DNA of 64,000 bases from Bacteroidia bacterium (GTDB lineage Bacteria > Bacteroidota > Bacteroidia > Flavobacteriales > Flavobacteriaceae): NCBI GenBank assembly GCA_030432635.1, contig JAUIMB010000002.1:248001-312000 (forward strand). Reading direction: 5' to 3'. The notes under the pieces are model-generated. The model saw only the letters and a program-made list of their open reading frames with translations, was not told the origin of the DNA and ran no database searches. The position numbers and the translations under genes were made by a program. This document shows, one piece after another, positions 62,115-64,000 of this stretch (position 1 is the stretch's first letter; the number at the start of each line of letters is the position of its first letter).

Positions 62115-64000
62115 TTTGTTCTTTTATAGCACGTTCGACTTCTTCTTTTGTTACAGGCTTATTCGTCCATAACCATTTTCCTTTTTGTTTAACACTGTTA
62201 CTAAAGGATAAAAACAAAGGCAGTACCAACAAGGTCAAAATTGTGGCATAGGCTATTCCAAACGATATGGAAATTGCCATAGGCTTTAAAAACTGGGCTT
62301 GTCTGCTCTTTTCCAAAAGTAAAGGAGCCAAGCCAGCGATGGTTGTTAGCGATGTTAAAAATATCGCTCTAAAACGCGATTTCCCAGCTTCGGAAATTGC
62401 CTTATCAAATTTCATCCCTTCCCTTAAATTGGTATTAAACTTTCCTATAAGAACCAACCCATCATTTACCATAATACCAATAAGTGCAATGATTCCCAAT
62501 AGCGACAACACATTCACCGAGAAATCCAAAAGCCAGTGTCCCCAAGCCACAGCTGTAAAACTAAATGGCACCAAAAGCAACAACAATAGTGGCTGGCTAT
62601 AACTTCGGAAGGTAAATGCAATGGTGATGTAGATGAGTATCAAAATTGGAATTCCAGCTTTTTTAAGTGAACTTGACAGTTTGGAGGCTTCTCTATTCTG
62701 ACCTTCAAAAGATGCTGAAATCGTTGGGTATTTGGATTGCAAATACGGAATGGTATTTAATCTAATATCATCCAAAATATCTGTGGCACTAGAGCTTGGA
62801 TCTTTCATATCTGCAGAAATACGAATCTCTCTTTGTCCCTCCAAATGATTGATGGCTACATCACCTCTTTCTATGGAATACGAGGCAATGTCCTTTAAAT
62901 TCACGCGCTCACCAGTAGGTGTTACGATTCTCATGTCATCCAAATCATTAATCGATGCTCGATTGCTTCTATCATAACGCACCCAAACCTTTATTTCATC
63001 TTGGCCACGTTGGAAACGTTGTGCCTGTGCTCCAAAAAATCCAGATCGCACTTGTGACATGACCGTCCTTAAATCTAAGCCCAAGAGATAAGCACTTTCC
63101 TTCAATTGCAACCGTATCTCCTTTATTCCTGCAGGATCATTATCCTCAATATCCTTGAGCAACGGGTTTTCAGACAATACTTGCTTTAGTTCTAGTTTGG
63201 CCGCTTTAAGCTCTTCAATATTGTTTCCCAATAATGCCACGGAAACCGGACTTCCACCAAAATTACCACCTGAACCAAAAATCAGGCGTTCTGTACCAAC
63301 CACTGGACCAACCAGTTCACGCAATCTATTCGCAACCAATGACGATTTAATCTCATCTGGGCGTTCTTCACCAGGCAACATATTGATGACCAATTGCGCA
63401 CTGGAACTACTGCTGATCGTTAGGATCGTATTTTCAAAAAGTTCCTTATCGGTTCCCTTTAAATATTTCTCGGTGAACTCTTTATTGACCAAAAAGGACT
63501 TCTCCTCGATCATTGATATGATAGAATCCGTTATCTTTTCATTCGTTCCATTGGGCATATCCAATTCTATGGACACACGATCACTTGCAATTGACGGAAA
63601 AATAGTCACACCAATAATGCCTCCACCTATCGACCCAAAGGTCAAAACCAGCAATGCTACAAAAACACCTAATGAGAACAATTTAAATTGTAATACAAAG
63701 CCCAAGACAGGTGCATAAACACGATCTCTCAAGTAACCCATGATACGATCTCCAAACGCATTGATTCCTCGCATTTTGGAAAAAAATTGCTTCATTCTTG
63801 AAGGGTTCTCTTCTGGTTCTTGCTTCCGCAATGCCTTTGAGTGCGCCAAATGCGCAGGCAGAATTATTAAGGCTTCGACCAATGACACTACTAAGGTTAA
63901 AATTACAATTACCGAAACCTCACTAAAAAACTCACCGATTCGACTGTCTAAAAACAGGAATAATGAAAATGCCAAAAGCGTGGTAGCAATTGCAGAGACC
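62095..64000 (-). CDS. RND efflux permease (AcrB/MMPL-like), 5' part outside window
   Basis: At least 635 residues of an RND-family permease lie in the window, without the N-terminus. Visible features include the second membrane-helix block (FRSYSQPLLLLLLVPFSFTAV), the conserved GIMVNDGLVLIGKFN and RFRAIFLTSLTTIAGLAPLL, and periplasmic porter loops. The frame is open to the window edge, so no start is given. It couples to the TolC-like gene and probably to a periplasmic adaptor upstream beyond the window. Confidence 0.93.
   Translation of the reverse strand, partial: VSAIATTLLAFSLFLFLDSRIGEFFSEVSVIVILTLVVSLVEALIILPAHLAHSKALRKQEPEENPSRMKQFFSKMRGINAFGDRIMGYLRDRVYAPVLGFVLQFKLFSLGVFVALLVLTFGSIGGGIIGVTIFPSIASDRVSIELDMPNGTNEKITDSIISMIEEKSFLVNKEFTEKYLKGTDKELFENTILTISSSSSAQLVINMLPGEERPDEIKSSLVANRLRELVGPVVGTERLIFGSGGNFGGSPVSVALLGNNIEELKAAKLELKQVLSENPLLKDIEDNDPAGIKEIRLQLKESAYLLGLDLRTVMSQVRSGFFGAQAQRFQRGQDEIKVWVRYDRSNRASINDLDDMRIVTPTGERVNLKDIASYSIERGDVAINHLEGQREIRISADMKDPSSSATDILDDIRLNTIPYLQSKYPTISASFEGQNREASKLSSSLKKAGIPILILIYITIAFTFRSYSQPLLLLLLVPFSFTAVAWGHWLLDFSVNVLSLLGIIALIGIMVNDGLVLIGKFNTNLREGMKFDKAISEAGKSRFRAIFLTSLTTIAGLAPLLLEKSRQAQFLKPMAISISFGIAYATILTLLVLPLFLSFSNSVKQKGKWLWTNKPVTKEEVERAIKEQNEANAH

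Overview
The window is AT-rich chromosomal DNA from a Bacteroidota bacterium, most likely a (marine) member of the Flavobacteriaceae. The evidence is gene content: TPR-type HisKA_3 sensor kinases, a GSCFA protein, an outer membrane beta-barrel protein with carboxypeptidase-regulatory and plug domains, serine-rich lipoprotein signals and YadA-head-repeat adhesins. Most chromosomal genes also lack Shine-Dalgarno sequences.

Chromosomal left flank, 1-24.2 kb: a truncated response regulator and two paralogous TPR histidine kinases; a lipoprotein; a GSCFA protein; alaS; a divergent run of M23 peptidase, MerR regulator, LemA and two TPM-domain proteins; a large outer membrane receptor-like protein; an XRE/membrane pair; a metallo-beta-lactamase-fold protein; the GTPases der and era; a small Tat-like-leader ORF; a TrmH-type RNA methyltransferase; a 23-repeat adhesin; a universal stress protein with a frameshifting 16-bp duplication at its 5' end; and an HMA protein.

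Integrated element, 24.37-59.37 kb: about 35 kb inserted into the 3' part of an initiator tRNA (tRNA-fMet, 59327-59399, minus). A 43-bp direct repeat bounds it (24370-24412 and 59326-59368), and a 25-bp subterminal repeat lies inside each end. From left to right it carries a Bacteroidota-type tyrosine integrase; a peptide natural-product cassette (response regulator, VKOR/thioredoxin protein, leader-bearing precursor peptide, TlpA-like lipoprotein, C39 ABC exporter, HlyD adaptor); a RadC-like protein; two lipoproteins; a small regulatory operon; a type IV coupling ATPase with a separate membrane partner; an unknown two-gene membrane operon; DUF3768 and ArdC-like genes; a 124-bp imperfect palindrome that is a good oriT candidate; a MobF relaxase-helicase; a NUDIX/methyltransferase/membrane operon; a cytosolic NUC1-type nuclease with a frameshifted small membrane protein; a second, P4-like integrase beside half a tRNA-Phe and an AlpA-like regulator; a HTH regulator; a possible PD-(D/E)XK nuclease; and a Gabija-like pair (OLD-family ATPase/TOPRIM nuclease plus UvrD-like helicase). 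No type IV secretion channel genes are present, so it looks mobilizable rather than self-conjugative. Strong Shine-Dalgarno sequences on several genes, plus the second integrase, suggest a composite built partly from non-Bacteroidota DNA.

Right flank, 59.4-64 kb: the intact tRNA-fMet, a leucine-rich-repeat protein, a 59-aa CPXCG-type protein, and a TolC-like outer membrane factor overlapping a truncated RND efflux permease.

The most interesting novelty candidates are: the shared TACGTA-N4-TACGTA operator in front of two unlinked operons of the element; the NUDIX/methyltransferase/four-TM operon; the nuclease/small-membrane-protein pair; the precursor-peptide export cassette; the oriT-like palindrome; and the stacked tRNA-end plus terminator scars at the left boundary.
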